64,000 nucleotides of DNA from Pseudomonas fluorescens (GTDB taxonomy: Bacteria; Pseudomonadota; Gammaproteobacteria; Pseudomonadales; Pseudomonadaceae). A program made the position numbers and the translations under genes. A model generated the notes under the pieces. The model did no database searches and was not told where the DNA came from. It saw only the letters and a list, made by a program, of their open reading frames with translations. Shown piece by piece: positions 40,501 through 49,270 of the stretch. Positions within the stretch are counted from its first letter, which is position 1. Every line of letters begins with the position of its first letter. The stretch covers positions 2,834,501 through 2,898,500 of the forward strand of contig NZ_CP078138.1 of the NCBI RefSeq assembly GCF_019212185.1. Direction: 5' to 3'.

Positions 40501-43397
40501 ACGCCATTCGCCGCTTCAACAATTGCCAGGCCGGCGATCCACGCGAAGGTTCCGGCGATTGCCCGGTGGCCAAGCAGCACCCGTTCTTCGGCCAGTTCAA
40601 CCGCGCCGACTGGCTCGGCGCGCGGACCATGTTGCAACGCTGGTTCGCCGACCCGGTGCTCAACGTCCACAACATCGATCGCGGCCTGGGCAACATCTTC
40701 ACCCATGACCACCTCGGCCCATCGACCCATCAGCAAGTGGGCATGTACGCCACGGTGCTGGCCGAACCGGCGGGCTCCAAGTGGTACCACGCCGAGACCG
40801 GTGAGTCCCTGTACAACGGCGGCGGGCGCCAGGACGGCGGTCCGACGTCGTGGCAGGCGGTGATCGAAACCGGCGACCTCGACGGCGACAGCAAGAACGA
40901 CAGCTTCCGCGAGTTCTTCCTCGAGTTCAGCGACTTCCAGCACGCCTATGAAGCCGGCGTGTATGTCGGCGCCGGCCCCGATGGCATCCCCAATGCGGGC
41001 GCTTTCCCGGCTACCGCCGACAGCTTCCGCTACGCGATCAACCCGCCGGGGCGCAAGGCGGCGGCCAATCGGCTGGACTCGGTGCTGGAAGTGGCCAGCG
41101 GGCAATTGCTGACCTGCCCGACGCGGCCCTGCCCGCAGGCGATCTCGGCCTCCGATCCGGGGATCTTCGTCGTCAACTATCGCCACGAACCGCTGGGGCT
41201 GCGCATCTACGACCCGAACAAGATCGCGCCGGATGGCAAGCCCGGGATGCAGGCCGATGGCTTGGCCGGTGACCTGGCCTACGCCCTGCAAAGCCGCACC
41301 GACCGGGCGATCCCGGCGCTCAACCTGGCGCCCAGTGCGATCCGCTCGGCGACCGGGCCGACTGGCGGGGTCACGCTGATGCCGGCGCACATCAATCGCG
41401 GCGACATGCCGGGCGATCCGTTCACCCCGACCTTGCGCACCTACACCGGTGACAACGTACGCCTGCGGGTGAATGCCGGTGGCCATGAAGAGGAGCACAA
41501 CGTGACGATGCACGGGGTCAAGTGGCTGCATTCCGGCAGCGGCTTTGGCAACAGTTCCAACACCGGCTGGAAGGCTTCGCAGATGATCGCGATTTCCGAG
41601 CAGTTCGGCTTCATGGCGCCGGTGGCGATGATGTCCAGCGCCGCCAGCGACACCGGCGACTACCTGTATTCCATGGATGCGTCCCTGGAGGGTTACTGGA
41701 GCGGCCTGTGGGGCATCATGCGCAACTACTCGCAGAGCCGCAGTGACCTGTTCCCGCTGCCTAACAACCCGCGGCCGGTGACCGCGCGCAACACCGCCAA
41801 CTTCAATGGCGTGTGCCCGCGCGTCGGACCCAATCCCAACGGCATTGGTACCCGGCCAACGGTGCAGCGCAACTATGAAGTGGTTGCGGCGCTGGCCAAC
41901 GACATCCTCGCCAACCCGCTGGGTCTGACCATTGGCGATGCCGCAGGCGAGGGCCAGCATGTCGGCGGTCCGCTCAATCCGCTGGGCGGCACCCTGGTCT
42001 ACAACCCAAGGCCGGTGACGGTGCCGCAGGTAACCGTCTTCGATCCCGAGGATGGCGAGACCTTCACCATTGGCGGGCAGTCCGGGCCGCTGCATGACCC
42101 GACCGCGATCCTCTATGTGCGCAAGGCCGACCTCGACCCAGTCAGCGGCAAACTCAAGCCCGGGGTGCCGATCGAGCCGCTGGTGCTGCGCGCCGCTGCC
42201 GGCGATTGCATCAACATCACCCTGGAAAACCGTCTGCCGCTGGTGATGCCGGACCTGGTCAACAACGCGGTGATGCAAGGCACGGTCAAGCGTGATCGTT
42301 CCGGCGCGCAGGGTTCGAGCACTTTCAACAACAACCTGATGCGGCCTTCCAGCCACGTTGGCCTGCATGCGCAGTTGCTGACCTACGACGTCAGCAAGTC
42401 CGATGGCTTCAACGTCGGCGGCAACCCGGTGCAAACCGTGGCGCCACGGGTCGGCAGCAGCGGGGCCTGGCCGAGCCGCACCTACCAGTACTACGCCGGA
42501 CACCTGGAGCGCGCCGGTCAACCGGTGGCCTCGCAACTGGGGCGCAACGTCGACGTAATCCAGGCCACGCCCATCGAGTTCGGCGGCCTCAACCTGATGC
42601 CGGCCGACCCGATCAAGCAACCGCAGAAAGGCCTGGTGGCGGCCATGACCATCACCCCGCCGGGCTCGACCTGGCAGGAGGACGCCGCGTCCCGGGCCTC
42701 GGCCACGGTGCAGGCGCCCGGTGGCACTCCGTATCGCGATTTCGCGATGGTCTGGCAAAAGTCGCTGAACATGCGCTGGGCCAACGGCTTGCCGGTGGAG
42801 AACATGGCGTCGGAGGGGCCGGGCGTGCCCAACGACCCCAAAGACAACTCGGACATGGCCATCAACTACAAGAGCGAGCCGCTGTGGTACCGCTTCGCCC
42901 GCGCCCCGGACGCACCCTTTGGCCAGGCCGGCGGCAATGGTCTGGGCGCGGTGCCCGATGCACACCGGGCCTACAGCAACAGCCTGGTGGGTGGCGACCC
43001 GGTGACCCCGATCCTGCGGGTCAAACCCGGCCAGCCATTCCGCACCCACATACTGATGCCCTCGGGCGGCAGCCGTGGCGCGACGTTCCAGCTCGACGGC
43101 CACATCTGGGCGTTCAACCCGTTCCAGGCCGAACGGGTCGACCTTTGGGGCTATCCGATGAAAGACGCCGGCATCGGCTCGGTGCGCTTCGGCTACAACC
43201 CCATGGCCATGTACATCGGCGCCCAGGAAAGCGTACTCCCCGCTGCCCACTTCAGCTTCATGTTCCCCAGCGCCGGCGGCGCCAACGCGGTGGCAGGGGA
43301 TTACCTGTACCGGGATTATGCGGCGTTCGGCAATTTGGGCGGGATGTGGGGGTTGTTGCGGGTGAGTGATGAGCCGCTGCCGGGGGTGGCCCAATAG
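37569..43397 (+). CDS. mnxG: MnxG-type multicopper (manganese) oxidase
   Basis: A 1942-residue exported multicopper oxidase; GGGAGG is 9 nt before the ATG at 37569, and a signal-like hydrophobic stretch follows (LAVLAGVWLAGG). Copper-binding signatures recur along the chain: HVFHLHGHQW and IYHCHFYPHFAQGMW in the first third, QHIHLPKW and FTHDHLGPSTHQ in the middle, and HNVTMHGVKWLHSG later. Length and repeated cupredoxin-like blocks match the giant Mn(II) oxidases MnxG/McoA of Pseudomonas rather than ordinary laccases (about 500 residues). Such enzymes oxidise Mn(II) to Mn oxides at the cell surface. MnxG versus McoA cannot be settled by eye. A rho-independent terminator follows. Confidence 0.8.
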   Translation: MICAQLHTGIELERIRTWLRKPQGLAVLAGVWLAGGEFAEAAVQCQRTLVANVVAMDQPLMFNRLGAHNPNGMMYALRADVVDSNGLLITQGGSATPGQVTLRPDKRPRPLVLRVAAGDCLTVNLQNLLGFQANPNGQGNDHENPALGELHVDAQVADRHVGFQVNGLQAFGSINDISANSGRNDNTLLSPGQSRSYTLYAEREGTFVATSYGATFGSEGSSGNVGNGLFGQVVVLPKGGRAYHNTVTEEDLRLATRGRTPAGQPVIDYQARYPVQQPWIAEGKAGKPILSMVDGNEIIASNADAIVMGPNADGSFPPTTYPLESQGRRNPSLPNRLEPFRDFAAVFHDQSAVIQAFPGFWGDPVFGQMLDPARDAFMVNYGSGGMGAEVIANRVGVGPMHDCLSCAYEEFFLSAHATGDIAMQVDVPANTGLETLAPSQTPPADSVGIKASMALYPAEPSNVAHSYLGDAVKFRNISVGYEQHVFHLHGHQWLFNPNDDNSDYMDAQGVGPGSGYTYEIAHGGSGNRNRVVGDAIYHCHFYPHFAQGMWAMWRIHDVFEEGTRLAVTQDGINDYHAEPFALRSGLPATGARALPDGEIVAGTPIPAVVPLPGKALPPMPGKVVVIPKISGETQVAEHEAGDDDSPHGGPKVVGSLALVDRSEANRNADGSLKNPGYPFWIGGLESTVGQRPPTPPLDMLDAPTATALRDSGKALWSALDPAQAGGWDGGLARHGLDGWAAGGEAQVSTTSLDMSKSLERAKPVYFPEEGTEVEQAAMAFHAKPSHPSFAVLPSGELQPRNFLTNGAPPVAGAPFFEPCMDDRQKRLLRSAGAGMFNSGERLDAQSFSGASPFSADHPRVYKGANIQFDAVFNKVGYHFPQTRILTLWEDAWPVITKQRPPEPLVMRMNTFDCTLYQHTNLVPSVYELDDFQVRTPTDVIGQHIHLPKWDLTAADGSANGWNYEDGVLSPSTVIERIHAIRRFNNCQAGDPREGSGDCPVAKQHPFFGQFNRADWLGARTMLQRWFADPVLNVHNIDRGLGNIFTHDHLGPSTHQQVGMYATVLAEPAGSKWYHAETGESLYNGGGRQDGGPTSWQAVIETGDLDGDSKNDSFREFFLEFSDFQHAYEAGVYVGAGPDGIPNAGAFPATADSFRYAINPPGRKAAANRLDSVLEVASGQLLTCPTRPCPQAISASDPGIFVVNYRHEPLGLRIYDPNKIAPDGKPGMQADGLAGDLAYALQSRTDRAIPALNLAPSAIRSATGPTGGVTLMPAHINRGDMPGDPFTPTLRTYTGDNVRLRVNAGGHEEEHNVTMHGVKWLHSGSGFGNSSNTGWKASQMIAISEQFGFMAPVAMMSSAASDTGDYLYSMDASLEGYWSGLWGIMRNYSQSRSDLFPLPNNPRPVTARNTANFNGVCPRVGPNPNGIGTRPTVQRNYEVVAALANDILANPLGLTIGDAAGEGQHVGGPLNPLGGTLVYNPRPVTVPQVTVFDPEDGETFTIGGQSGPLHDPTAILYVRKADLDPVSGKLKPGVPIEPLVLRAAAGDCINITLENRLPLVMPDLVNNAVMQGTVKRDRSGAQGSSTFNNNLMRPSSHVGLHAQLLTYDVSKSDGFNVGGNPVQTVAPRVGSSGAWPSRTYQYYAGHLERAGQPVASQLGRNVDVIQATPIEFGGLNLMPADPIKQPQKGLVAAMTITPPGSTWQEDAASRASATVQAPGGTPYRDFAMVWQKSLNMRWANGLPVENMASEGPGVPNDPKDNSDMAINYKSEPLWYRFARAPDAPFGQAGGNGLGAVPDAHRAYSNSLVGGDPVTPILRVKPGQPFRTHILMPSGGSRGATFQLDGHIWAFNPFQAERVDLWGYPMKDAGIGSVRFGYNPMAMYIGAQESVLPAAHFSFMFPSAGGANAVAGDYLYRDYAAFGNLGGMWGLLRVSDEPLPGVAQ

Positions 43398-43412
43398 CGA
43401 GTGGAGACAAAA

Positions 43413-43450
43413 CAGCCTGGAGGCGAAAGTCCCCAGGCTGCTTTTCTCTT
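43413..43450 (+). terminator. Rho-independent terminator of the oxidase gene
   Basis: CAGCCTGG pairs with CCAGGCTG across a 12-nt loop and is followed by CTTTTCTCTT, starting 15 nt after the oxidase stop. Confidence 0.85.
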
Positions 43451-43568
43451 AAGGAGAACACAATTACGGAAGCGGATTACAGCATCCAAAGAAACGTCTG
43501 ATTTATTTCCAATCTGCGCCTCCTCTAGCGTGCGTCCTTTCGAAAAAAACGATAAGGACATACGTCGA

Positions 43569-45023
43569 ATGGAGCGCTTTCACATCATGGTCGGTGACAA
43601 AACCACCGCCGAAGGCACTGTTACAACCGGCAACCCCCGCTGCACCATCAACGGCCAGCCCATGGCGTGTGAAGGCGATGAAGTCTGGTGCCCCAAGTGC
43701 GAAAGCACCGGCTACATCGCCATCGACGGTCCACACCTGATCGATACCATTGACGGCCGCCATGCCGCACTGGGTGACGACCTCTGCCGCTGTAACTGCG
43801 ATCCCTCACCACGACTGGTTTCCAGCCAGACCATCCGCAGTCAAAGCTTTGAAGGCACCGTCGCACTGCCGCGCAATCACCCGGCCTACGCCGAACCGCC
43901 CTTGCCTGATGCACCCGCACCCTCAGCATTCACCCAGGCCTCGCAGCCCGCCCCGGCGGTGTTTTCAACCCCGCAGACCCAAGGTTGCGAGCACGCCTGG
44001 CGCGCCTACCAGAAAATGGCCGAAGCCATAGTCGCCCCCGGCGGCACCTTGATCGCCGACCCCAAGGCCCGCAACCGCGCAATCAACGCCGCCTACGCCC
44101 GCTTATGGCTGGAGGACCCGCGCTTGCAATGGGCCGGCCTCGCGGCCTTCGCCTCGAAACAGGTCGGCTGCGGCCTGCTGCATGCCGCCGGCTCCATCGA
44201 CAAGATCGAGACCGAACAGCAAACCTTTGCTGAGCGTAAGGACAGCGCCAGGCGGGGGTTCTTCGGCCTGTTCGGCGGTGGTGCACGGGAGCGTGAAAGG
44301 AAATTGCAAGAGTTTGAACAGGCCCGCCGCGAGCACGAGCAGGCCAGCCGAGACAACCCGTTGCCGGGGATTGATTGGCGTCGTGAAGGGGAGTCGCTGT
44401 CGTCGGTGCAGCAGTTGTACAGGCACGTGTACGACATGCTTGCGATGGGCAATACCACGCTGTTTTTGGATGTGTATCCGTTGCATGTGTTTTATATGCA
44501 GCAGGGGTTTGGGGCGTTGGAGTCGTGTTTGAGGGTGCGGCAGGATATTTATCACGATGGCGCGGGTTCGGTGTTGTGGCCGGTGGAGCAGGAGACACTT
44601 AAGTTCGGTGGTAACTATGTTGAAATCCTGAACGCTTTCAGGGCTGTGGAGATGGGCAGGATTGCGGAAAGTGTTGTGCATCTGGCTTGGCACGAGCAGC
44701 AAAACATTCTACAGCCATCGATGTACAGCGATTCATTGTTGGTTGCTTTGCTTCGCGGCAATCACTTGGCGTACGTGACCAACTTGTTGCCTGGTGCTGC
44801 TCAGCCAATCGAATTGACCCTCGCCAGTCAGTGTGTCGCCGTCGATGACGGGCGCACCATTGACTTCGGCAATAATCCACTGGCCGACCTTTCCGATATC
44901 AACCAACGCATGCCCTTTGTGCTTAGAGCAGCGGCCCAATTTCATCAACTCCTGCATTCTGGTGATTACTACAAAATCGAGCGGGCGATCAGGGATATTG
45001 CCGCTGGAGAGGGAGTGCGATGA
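43569..45023 (+). CDS. PAAR-domain toxin with DUF2515-like C-terminus
   Basis: 484 residues from the ATG at 43569, with AAGGA 10 nt upstream; the longer frame to 43401 runs through the terminator. Residues 1-90 form a PAAR-type spike-tip domain (GDKTTAEGTVTTGNP, CPKC, DDLCRCNC). After a Pro/Ala-rich linker, residues 140-430 resemble DUF2515 (NRAINAAYARLWL, WAGLAAFASKQVGCG), a domain found in putative T6SS effectors whose activity I cannot state. The stop overlaps the start of the first copy of a nine-gene tandem family (ATGA). The most economical reading is an effector followed by an immunity array. Membrane-anchored partners suggest the toxin acts at the inner membrane or periplasm (inference). 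Confidence 0.75.
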   Translation: MERFHIMVGDKTTAEGTVTTGNPRCTINGQPMACEGDEVWCPKCESTGYIAIDGPHLIDTIDGRHAALGDDLCRCNCDPSPRLVSSQTIRSQSFEGTVALPRNHPAYAEPPLPDAPAPSAFTQASQPAPAVFSTPQTQGCEHAWRAYQKMAEAIVAPGGTLIADPKARNRAINAAYARLWLEDPRLQWAGLAAFASKQVGCGLLHAAGSIDKIETEQQTFAERKDSARRGFFGLFGGGARERERKLQEFEQARREHEQASRDNPLPGIDWRREGESLSSVQQLYRHVYDMLAMGNTTLFLDVYPLHVFYMQQGFGALESCLRVRQDIYHDGAGSVLWPVEQETLKFGGNYVEILNAFRAVEMGRIAESVVHLAWHEQQNILQPSMYSDSLLVALLRGNHLAYVTNLLPGAAQPIELTLASQCVAVDDGRTIDFGNNPLADLSDINQRMPFVLRAAAQFHQLLHSGDYYKIERAIRDIAAGEGVR

Positions 45024-45631
45024 ACTATTTGCGCCCCAGAGGCAAGTGGCGCTTCGTATGGGGACTGGTCATGCTCGGACTATTGGTCTGGGCCATCGAA
45101 GCACAGTCGGAAAAGGAAATCGCGCTGGTGATTGGTGAGCCTTGGGAAGACATGCGTCAACGATCCAGTGCAAGCATCGGCCCCGCAATTGCCGGAAGTT
45201 TTTGGGGACGCTCGCCTGACTCGGACGCCCGGTTGCGCTTCACAGACCCGCGGTATGGGTTTGTGACGCCCGTGGCACGTTATCTTGCAGTCACGTTTAC
45301 CAGCGCTGGCTCAGTCGGTAGCGTCCGCATGTCCCCGCAAATCGAGCCGCTGTTGCTCGACGACATCCTCAAAGTCGCGCTCGATCTTCAGGAGCAGTGG
45401 CGCCAAGGCGGCTGGGTTCCCACGCTGCCCAATGAATCCCCACCCATCGCCGACACTGCACAATGGCGTGCCAAACTGCGTGATGTGAGGAGAGGGGGCA
45501 CTACGTACTGGCAAGCCGGTGATCAGTACCAGATCATGATGATGGTGCATCGATTCAAGGACGATAGGCATCCCACGCAAGAGCGGTACTTGATCACCTT
45601 GAGTATTGGTGAACCATGGGTGAAACCTTGA
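45020..45631 (+). CDS. Immunity-like membrane-anchored protein, copy 1 (type A-a)
   Basis: 203 residues. One N-terminal transmembrane helix (about residues 11-27, VWGLVMLGLLVWAI) is followed by AIEAQSEKEIALVIGEPWEDM and a soluble domain that would face the periplasm. I know no named family for it. Its N-terminus (MNYLRPRGKWRF) is unique in the array, as expected for the founding or entry copy. Its body is shared with copy 8. Translation is coupled to the toxin gene through a 4-nt ATGA overlap, which supports an effector-immunity pair. Confidence 0.8.
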   Translation: MNYLRPRGKWRFVWGLVMLGLLVWAIEAQSEKEIALVIGEPWEDMRQRSSASIGPAIAGSFWGRSPDSDARLRFTDPRYGFVTPVARYLAVTFTSAGSVGSVRMSPQIEPLLLDDILKVALDLQEQWRQGGWVPTLPNESPPIADTAQWRAKLRDVRRGGTTYWQAGDQYQIMMMVHRFKDDRHPTQERYLITLSIGEPWVKP

Positions 45632-46236
45632 GCCTGGCAGGACCCGTAGGCCCGAAACGGTGGGCCTGGGGCTTGGTATTGCTCGGGCTGTTGGTCTGGT
45701 GGATCGAAGCACAATCGGAAAAAGAAATCGCTTTGGTGATTGGCGAGCCTTACGAGGACATGCGCCAGCGTTCCAGTGCATCCATTGCTTCTGCTATCCC
45801 CGCAGAGGTGTCATTCAACATCCCGAAGTCTGATGCCAGACTGCGCTTCGTCGATCCGAAGTTTGGCTTTGTGACCCCTGCAGCACGTTTTTTCGCGATC
45901 TTCTACCGGGATGATCGAATTGGTAGCGTCCGCATGTCCCCCCAAATCGAACCACTGCTGCTCGACGACATTTTCAAAGTCGTGCTGGATTTGCAGGATC
46001 AATGGCGCAACGCCGGTTGGGTACTCACTCGCCCCGATCAATATCCTGCGCTCGCCGACACGCCACAATCGCGTGCCAAATTCAGCGGGCCCAGGCCCAT
46101 GGGGACGACCTATTGGCAGGCCGGTGATCTTTACCAGGTGATGATGTCGGTGCGTCGATTCAAGGATGACAAGCGGCCTACGGAGGATCGTTACCTGATT
46201 ACCTTGAGCATTGCCGAACCCTGGATGAAGCCGTGA
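45616..46236 (+). CDS. Immunity-like protein, copy 2 (type B-b)
   Basis: 206 residues. Its ATG is embedded in the last codons of copy 1 (16-nt overlap), so the DNA encoding the C-terminal EPWVKP of copy 1 also encodes MGET here. The N-half reads PYEDMRQRSSASIASAIPAE and YRDDRIGS. The C-half is the NAGWVLTRPDQYPAL form ending PWMKP. It is almost identical to copy 9 over its full length. Together with copy 1 it forms the block repeated at the 3' end of the array. Confidence 0.8.
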   Translation: MGETLSLAGPVGPKRWAWGLVLLGLLVWWIEAQSEKEIALVIGEPYEDMRQRSSASIASAIPAEVSFNIPKSDARLRFVDPKFGFVTPAARFFAIFYRDDRIGSVRMSPQIEPLLLDDIFKVVLDLQDQWRNAGWVLTRPDQYPALADTPQSRAKFSGPRPMGTTYWQAGDLYQVMMSVRRFKDDKRPTEDRYLITLSIAEPWMKP

Positions 46237-46841
46237 GGTTTCGTCGCCCTGTGAACGGGCATCGGTGGGCCTGTGGCTTGGTATTGCTCGGGCTGTTGGT
46301 CTGGTGGATCGACGCACAGTCGGAAAAGGAAATCGCTTTGGTGATTGGCGAGCCTTATGAGGACATGCGCCAGCGTTCCAGTGCATCCATTGCTTCTGCT
46401 ATCCCCGCAGAGGTGTCATTCAACATCCCGAAGTCTGATGCCAGACTGCGCTTCGTCGATCCGAAGTTTGGCTTTGTGACCCCTGCAGCACGTTTTTTCG
46501 CGATCTTCTACCGGGATGATCGAATTGGTAGCGTCCGCATGTCCCCTCAAATCGAGCCGCTGTTGCTCGACGACATCCTCAAAGTCGCGCTCGATCTTCA
46601 GGAGCAGTGGCGCCAAGGCGGCTGGGTTCCCACGCTGCCCAATGAATTCCCGCCGATCGCCGACACGCCGCAATGGCGTGTCAACCTGCGTGATGTGAGG
46701 CGAGGCGGCACCACTTATTGGCAGGCAGGTGATCAGTATCAGGTGATGATGGTGGTGCATCGATTCAAGGACTATAGGCATCCCACGCAAGAACGGTACT
46801 TGATCACCTTGGGTATTGGTAAACCATGGGTGAAACCTTGA
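46233..46841 (+). CDS. Immunity-like protein, copy 3 (type B-a chimera)
   Basis: 202 residues with a GTG start overlapping the copy 2 stop by 4 nt (GTGA). The first half is nearly identical in DNA to copy 2. After the GCGTCCGCATGTCCCC stretch the sequence switches to the copy 1 form (RQGGWVPTLPNEFPPIADT). This is a clear recombinant of the two preceding genes. The N-terminus MRFRRPVNGHRW is shared only with copy 5, which also follows a b-type ending. Confidence 0.8.
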   Translation: MRFRRPVNGHRWACGLVLLGLLVWWIDAQSEKEIALVIGEPYEDMRQRSSASIASAIPAEVSFNIPKSDARLRFVDPKFGFVTPAARFFAIFYRDDRIGSVRMSPQIEPLLLDDILKVALDLQEQWRQGGWVPTLPNEFPPIADTPQWRVNLRDVRRGGTTYWQAGDQYQVMMVVHRFKDYRHPTQERYLITLGIGKPWVKP

Positions 46842-47449
46842 GCCGGCCAGGGGTCGTAGGCTGGAAACGGAGTGCTTGGGGACTATTCGTTCTCGGGCTG
46901 TTGGTCTGGGCCATCGAAGCGCAATCGGAAAAAGAAATCGCGCTGGTGATTGGCGAGCCTTGGGAAGACATGCGCCAACGCTCGAGCGCATCGATTGGTC
47001 CAACCATTCCTGGGTATATCTCGTTCAGCATTCCTAAATCGGATGCCCGATTGCGCTTGATTCACCCGCAGTATGGGTTTACCACGCCGTTGGCGCGCTT
47101 CTTCACCGTGAGTTTTGGCCGAGATGAGCTGGTTGATGGCGTCCGCATGTCCCCCCAAATCGAGCCACTGTTGCTCGACGACATTTTCAAAGTCGTGCTG
47201 GATTTGCAGGATCAATGGCGCAACGCCGGTTGGGTACTCACTCGCCCCGATCAATATCCTGCGCTCGCCGACACGCCACAATCGCGTGCCAAATTCAGCG
47301 GGCCCAGGCCCATGGGGACGACCTATTGGCAGGCCGGTGATCTTTACCAGGTGATGATGTCGGTGCGTCGATTCAAGGATGACAAGCGGCCTACGGAGGA
47401 TCGTTACCTGATTACCTTGAGCATTGCCGAACCCTGGATGAAGCCGTGA
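46826..47449 (+). CDS. Immunity-like protein, copy 4 (type C-b chimera)
   Basis: 207 residues, 16-nt overlap with copy 3. The variable N-half is of a third kind (SIGPTIPGYISFSIPKSD, then LIHPQYGFTTPLARFF). The C-half is residue-for-residue the copy 2 form, including its DNA and the junction to the next gene. The membrane segment LFVLGLLVWAIEAQ resembles copy 1 rather than its neighbours, so at least two exchanges are needed to derive it. Confidence 0.8.
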   Translation: MGETLSRPGVVGWKRSAWGLFVLGLLVWAIEAQSEKEIALVIGEPWEDMRQRSSASIGPTIPGYISFSIPKSDARLRLIHPQYGFTTPLARFFTVSFGRDELVDGVRMSPQIEPLLLDDIFKVVLDLQDQWRNAGWVLTRPDQYPALADTPQSRAKFSGPRPMGTTYWQAGDLYQVMMSVRRFKDDKRPTEDRYLITLSIAEPWMKP

Positions 47450-48057
47450 GGTTTCGTCGCCCTGTGAACGGGCATCGGTGGGCCTGGGGCTTGGTATTGC
47501 TCGGGCTGTTGGTCTGGTGGATCGACGCACAGTCGGAAAGGGAAATCGCGCTGGTGATTGGCGAGCCTTGGGAAGATATGCGCCAACGCTCGAGCGCATC
47601 CATTGGTCCAACCATTCCTGGGCATATTTCGTTCAGCATTCCTAAATCGGATGCCCGATTGCGATTCGTTCATGAAAAATATGGGTTCACCACGCCATCG
47701 GCACGTTTTTTTACCGTGGGTTTTAGCCGTGATGAGTTGGTCGGCAGTATTCGTATGTCCCCGCAAATCGAGCCGCTGTTGCTCGACGACATCCTCAAAG
47801 TCGCGCTCGATCTTCAGGAACAGTGGCGCCAAGGCGGCTGGGTTCCCACGCTGCCCAATGAATCCCCACCCATCGCCGACACTGCACAATGGCGTGCCAA
47901 ACTGCGTGATGTGAGGAGAGGGGGCACTACGTACTGGCAAGCCGGTGATCAGTACCAGATCATGATGATGGTGCATCGATTCAAGGACTATAGGCATCCC
48001 ACGCAAGAGCGGTACTTGATCACCTTGAGTATTGGTGAACCATGGGTGAAACCTTGA
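47446..48057 (+). CDS. Immunity-like protein, copy 5 (type C-a chimera)
   Basis: 203 residues with a GTG start overlapping the copy 4 stop (GTGA). The N-terminus matches copy 3 and the variable region is a C variant (SIGPTIPGHISFSIPKSD, FVHEKYGFTTPSARFF). The C-half is identical to copies 1 and 8 except for a KDY/KDD difference. The AT-richer stretch around 47670-47740 encoding the central variable part may mark a less recently exchanged segment. Confidence 0.8.
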   Translation: MRFRRPVNGHRWAWGLVLLGLLVWWIDAQSEREIALVIGEPWEDMRQRSSASIGPTIPGHISFSIPKSDARLRFVHEKYGFTTPSARFFTVGFSRDELVGSIRMSPQIEPLLLDDILKVALDLQEQWRQGGWVPTLPNESPPIADTAQWRAKLRDVRRGGTTYWQAGDQYQIMMMVHRFKDYRHPTQERYLITLSIGEPWVKP

Positions 48058-48665
48058 GCCTGGCAGGACCCGTAGGCCCGAAACGGTGGGCCTGGGGCTT
48101 GGCATTTCTCGGGCTGTTGGTCTGGTGGATCGAAGAACAGTCGGAAAAGGAAATCGCGCTGCTAATTGATGAGCCCTGGGAGGACATGCGCCACCGATCC
48201 AGTGCGTCTATCGGTCCCGCTATCGCTGGACACGTTTGGTTCAATGTCCCCGCTACGGATGCCCGTTTACGCTTCGTTCATCCGCAGTATGGGTTTACCA
48301 CGCCACTGGCGCGCTATTTCACCGTTAGCTTTAGCCGTGATGAGTTGGTGCATGGCGTCCGCATGTCTCCACAAGTGGAACCGCTGTTGCAGGATGACAC
48401 GCTCAAAGTTGCGCTCGACTTGCAGGACCAATGGCGGCAAAGCGGCTGGGTGCCCACACTGCCTCATCAGTTCCCCCCGATTGCCGACACACCGCAATTA
48501 CGTGTTGATTTGCGCGAGGAAAGCAGAGTCGTAAAAACCTATTGGCAGGCCGGTGATCTGTATCAGGTGAGGTTGGAGATTAATCGGTTCGAGGACTATA
48601 AGCGCCCCTCAGAGGAGCGATATCTGATCTTGCTGGACATTGCCAAACCATGGGTGAAACCTTGA
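48042..48665 (+). CDS. Immunity-like protein, copy 6 (type C-c, most divergent)
   Basis: 207 residues, 16-nt overlap with copy 5. The central region is a divergent C form (AIAGHVWFNVPATD, FVHPQYGFTTPLARYF). The C-half is a third form (LPHQFPPIADT, REESRVVKTYWQ, INRFEDYKRPSEER) shared only with copy 7. It also differs in otherwise constant positions (EEQSEKEIALLIDEP; EPLLQDDTLK), so it is the oldest or most foreign member. Confidence 0.8.
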   Translation: MGETLSLAGPVGPKRWAWGLAFLGLLVWWIEEQSEKEIALLIDEPWEDMRHRSSASIGPAIAGHVWFNVPATDARLRFVHPQYGFTTPLARYFTVSFSRDELVHGVRMSPQVEPLLQDDTLKVALDLQDQWRQSGWVPTLPHQFPPIADTPQLRVDLREESRVVKTYWQAGDLYQVRLEINRFEDYKRPSEERYLILLDIAKPWVKP

Positions 48666-49270
48666 GCCTGGCAGGACCCGTAGGCCCGAAACGGTGGGCC
48701 TGGGGCTTGATATTGCTCGGGCTGTTGGTCTGGTGGATCGACGCACAGTCGGAAAGGGAAATCGCGCTGGTGATTGGCGAGCCTTACGAGGACATGCGCC
48801 AGCGTTCCAGTGCACCCATTGCTTCTGCTATCCCGGCAGAGGTGTCATTCAACATTCCGAAGTCTGATGCCAGACTGCGCTTCGTCGATCCGAAGTTTGG
48901 CTTTGTGACCCCCGCAGCACGTTTTTTCGCGATCTTCTACCGGGATGACAAAATAAACAGCGTCCGTATGTCTCCACAAGTCGAACCTCTTTTACTCGAT
49001 GAAATTCTCAAAGTCGCCCTCGATTTACAGGATCAATGGCGCCAAGGCGGCTGGGTGCCCACACTGCCTCATCAGTTCCCCCCGATTGCCGACACTCCGC
49101 AAGTGCGTACTGATTTACGTGAGGAAAGCAGAGTCGTAAAAACCTATTGGCAGGCCGGTGATCTGTATCAGGTGAGGTTGGAGATCAATCGATTCGAGGA
49201 CTATAAACGCCCCTCTGAGGAGCGCTATCTGATCTCGCTGGGTATTGCCCAACCTTGGGTGAAACCTTGA
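48650..49270 (+). CDS. Immunity-like protein, copy 7 (type B-c chimera)
   Basis: 206 residues, 16-nt overlap with copy 6. It joins a B N-half (PYEDMRQRSSAPIASAIPAE) to the c-type C-half of copy 6. Near the join it has its own changes (YRDDKINSVRMSPQVEPLLLDEILK), so some drift followed the exchange. It is a third recombination class involving the B block. Confidence 0.8.
   Translation: MGETLSLAGPVGPKRWAWGLILLGLLVWWIDAQSEREIALVIGEPYEDMRQRSSAPIASAIPAEVSFNIPKSDARLRFVDPKFGFVTPAARFFAIFYRDDKINSVRMSPQVEPLLLDEILKVALDLQDQWRQGGWVPTLPHQFPPIADTPQVRTDLREESRVVKTYWQAGDLYQVRLEINRFEDYKRPSEERYLISLGIAQPWVKP

Noticed and set aside
37053..43394. Long minus-strand open frames opposite the multicopper oxidase
   Set aside because: Antisense shadows of a GC-rich gene. 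The plus strand has signal peptide, ribosome site, copper motifs, promoter and terminator.
43401..43568. Extended N-terminus of the PAAR protein from 43401
   Set aside because: It would translate through the oxidase terminator. PAAR homology and AAGGA support the ATG at 43569.
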